NCBI GenBank assembly: GCA_002384855.1
Contig: DGBP01000029.1
Location: 1 to 64,000 of the forward strand
Direction: 5' to 3'
DNA: 64,000 bases
Origin: Nocardioidaceae bacterium UBA4001
GTDB taxonomy: Bacteria > Actinomycetota > Actinomycetes > Propionibacteriales > Nocardioidaceae
Below the pieces are notes generated by a model. The model was not told the origin of the DNA, made no database searches, and worked only from the letters and a program-made list of their open reading frames with translations. The translations under genes and the position numbers were made by a program. Shown piece after piece: positions 62,448-64,000 of this stretch (within the stretch, counting starts at the first letter, position 1; every line of letters starts with the position of its first letter).

Positions 62448-63860
62448 GTGAGCATTGCTGAGTTCCCGAGCGGACCCGGGGCGGCACTCGACGGCGGCTG
62501 GACGGTCACCCCCGACAGCGAGTACCGCGGCGGGGGAGGCGGTGGGGACCGGACCCCGCCCCAGGACAACGATGCCGAGCAGAGTGTCATCGGCTCGATG
62601 CTGCTGTCCAAGGACGCCATCGCCGACGTGATCGAGACCGTGCGAGGCACCGACTTCTACCGGCCCGCACACGAGACCATCTTCGACGCGGTCGTCGACC
62701 TGTACGGCCGGGGTGAGCCGGCCGACCCCGTGACGGTCGCCGCCGAGCTCCAGCGCAGGGGCGAGCTCGGCCGGGTCGGCGGGGCGCCGTACCTCCACAC
62801 GCTGTCGGCGAGCGTGCCGATCGCCGCGAACGCCTCCTACTACGCCGAGATCGTCCGGGAGAAGGCGATCCTGCGGCGGCTGGTCGGCGCCGGCACGCGG
62901 ATCGCGCAGTGGGGCTACTCCGGTGAGGGGGAGGTCGACGACCTCGTCGACCGTGCTCAGGCCGAGGTGTACTCCGTCACCGACAAGCGGACCGCGGAGG
63001 ACTACGCCCCGCTGAGCGACATCATGGAGGCCACCCTCGACGAGATCGAGGCGATCTCGAACCGCGACGGCGAGATGGTGGGCGTGCCCACCGGCTTCGC
63101 GGACCTCGACGAGCTGACCAACGGCCTGCACGGCGGACAGATGGTCATCGTCGCCGCCAGACCGGCCATGGGGAAGTCGACGTTGGCCTTGGACCTGTGC
63201 CGTTCGGCGTCGATCCACCACAACATGGCCAGCGTGATCTTCTCCCTCGAGATGACGCGCAACGAGATCACCATGCGGCTGCTGTCGGCCGAGGCCAAGA
63301 TCCCGCTGAACCACATGCGCAACGGCCACATGCAGGACGAAGACTGGGGCAAGCTCGCGCGCAAGATGGGGGAGGTCTCCTCCGCGCCGCTGTTCATCGA
63401 CGACTCGCCGAACATGACGATGATGGAGATCCGGGCCAAGGCGCGGCGGCTCAAGCAGCGCCACGACCTGCGCCTGATCGTCATCGACTACCTGCAGCTG
63501 ATGAGCTCGGGCAAGAAGGTCGAGTCCCGTCAGATCGAGGTCTCGGAGTTCTCCCGCCAGATCAAGCTCCTCGCCAAGGAGCTCAACGTCCCGATCATCG
63601 CGCTCTCGCAGCTGAACCGTGGGCCCGAGCAGCGCGCCGACAAACGGCCGATGATGAGCGACCTTCGCGAATCGGGATCGATCGAGCAGGATGCCGACAT
63701 CGTGGTCCTGCTCCACCGCGAGGATGCCTACGAGAAGGAGTCCACACGCCCCGGCGAGGCGGACCTGATCGTGGCCAAGCACCGCAACGGACCGACCCGG
63801 GACGTCGTGGTCGCGTTCCAGGGCCACTACTCGCGCTTCGTCGACATGGCCCACGGCTGA
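62448..63860 (+). CDS. dnaB: Replicative DNA helicase DnaB
   Basis: GTG 62448 (GAGGAG about 11 bases upstream) gives 470 residues without an intein. N-terminal domain: PQDNDAEQSVIGSMLLSKDA; Walker A in MVIVAARPAMGKSTLALDLC; Walker B near LRLIVIDYLQLMSSG; arginine finger and DnaB signature SREFSRQ-like FSRQIKLLAKELNVPIIALS. Ends WKHRNG-type IVAKHRNGPTRDVVVAFQGH. Unwinds DNA at the fork; DciA at 20 kb is the likely loader. Confidence 0.97.
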   Translation: MSIAEFPSGPGAALDGGWTVTPDSEYRGGGGGGDRTPPQDNDAEQSVIGSMLLSKDAIADVIETVRGTDFYRPAHETIFDAVVDLYGRGEPADPVTVAAELQRRGELGRVGGAPYLHTLSASVPIAANASYYAEIVREKAILRRLVGAGTRIAQWGYSGEGEVDDLVDRAQAEVYSVTDKRTAEDYAPLSDIMEATLDEIEAISNRDGEMVGVPTGFADLDELTNGLHGGQMVIVAARPAMGKSTLALDLCRSASIHHNMASVIFSLEMTRNEITMRLLSAEAKIPLNHMRNGHMQDEDWGKLARKMGEVSSAPLFIDDSPNMTMMEIRAKARRLKQRHDLRLIVIDYLQLMSSGKKVESRQIEVSEFSRQIKLLAKELNVPIIALSQLNRGPEQRADKRPMMSDLRESGSIEQDADIVVLLHREDAYEKESTRPGEADLIVAKHRNGPTRDVVVAFQGHYSRFVDMAHG

Positions 63861-63897
63861 CGGGCCCGCGCTCCCGCGGTGTGACGGCGTCTCCTCC

Positions 63898-64000
63898 ATG
63901 AGCCGGGTCGTCTTCATGTGCGGGCCTTCGGGGCCGGGGAAGTCGACGTACGCCCGGCGGCTGCTCGGACCGACAGGCGTCGAGCCGCCGCGCGAGGCTT
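63898..64000 (+). CDS. Partial P-loop ATP-binding protein (cut at window end)
   Basis: ATG 63898 opens MSRVVFMCGPSGPGKSTYAR then RLLGPTGVEPPRE, a GxxxxGKST Walker A of a small kinase or AAA+/zeta-toxin-like ATPase. Only 34 codons are visible before the window ends, and no upstream ribosome-binding site is clear. Type cannot be assigned. Confidence 0.6.
   Translation, partial: MSRVVFMCGPSGPGKSTYARRLLGPTGVEPPREA

Overview
The window is a high-GC actinobacterial chromosome segment centred on the replication origin. Gene content and order match the Streptomyces/Nocardioides type of oriC neighbourhood: gyrA-gyrB-dciA-recF-gnd-dnaN-oriC-dnaA-rpmH-rnpA-yidD-yidC-khpB-rsmG-parA-parB, then trxA-trxB-rsmA-sigM-kinase-murJ, pcnA, ino1, ponA, rpsF-ssb-rpsR-rplI, a MATE gene and dnaB. 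A member of the Nocardioidaceae is my best guess, from overall gene order and protein style only; the genus is not proven by anything in the sequence.

Region 1 (1-13.4 kb) is an accessory island of visibly lower GC that abuts the 3' end of a tRNA-Ala gene, a classic integration site. It holds a MobF relaxase gene broken by an in-frame amber codon, an unknown HTH-like protein, a Vsr endonuclease, a DUF3883 (NOV-type) protein, a C5 cytosine methyltransferase, and a tightly coupled five-gene minus-strand operon: HTH/zinc-ribbon/HNH-repeat protein, Z1 ATPase, ParB-like protein, PD-(D/E)XK-like nuclease and a 93-residue protein. I read this as a restriction-modification-like defence locus of a composition I do not recognise as a named system.

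Region 2 (13.4-26.6 kb) holds tRNA-Ala(TGC), a DLW-39 small protein, tRNA-Ile(GAT), a DUF3566 membrane protein, gyrase, dciA, recF, gnd, dnaN, dnaA and rpmH. DnaA boxes lie in the dnaN-dnaA spacer (probable oriC) and in the dnaA-rpmH spacer.

Region 3 (26.6-46.5 kb) runs from rnpA to pcnA: membrane-protein insertion, chromosome segregation with three perfect parS sites, an aminotransferase/ligase/acyltransferase operon, thioredoxin, SigM with its anti-sigma partner, and the lipid II flippase MurJ with a separate pseudokinase.

Region 4 (46.5-64 kb) holds an MFS permease, a PadR-ino1 inositol operon, a class A PBP with a GT87 glycosyltransferase, an Alr/FemX pair, endonuclease IV, the rpsF-ssb-rpsR-rplI group, a MATE pump, a sulfotransferase, and dnaB. 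The dnaB upstream region carries a perfect DnaA box fused to a 23-bp palindrome. The right edge cuts a P-loop ATPase gene.
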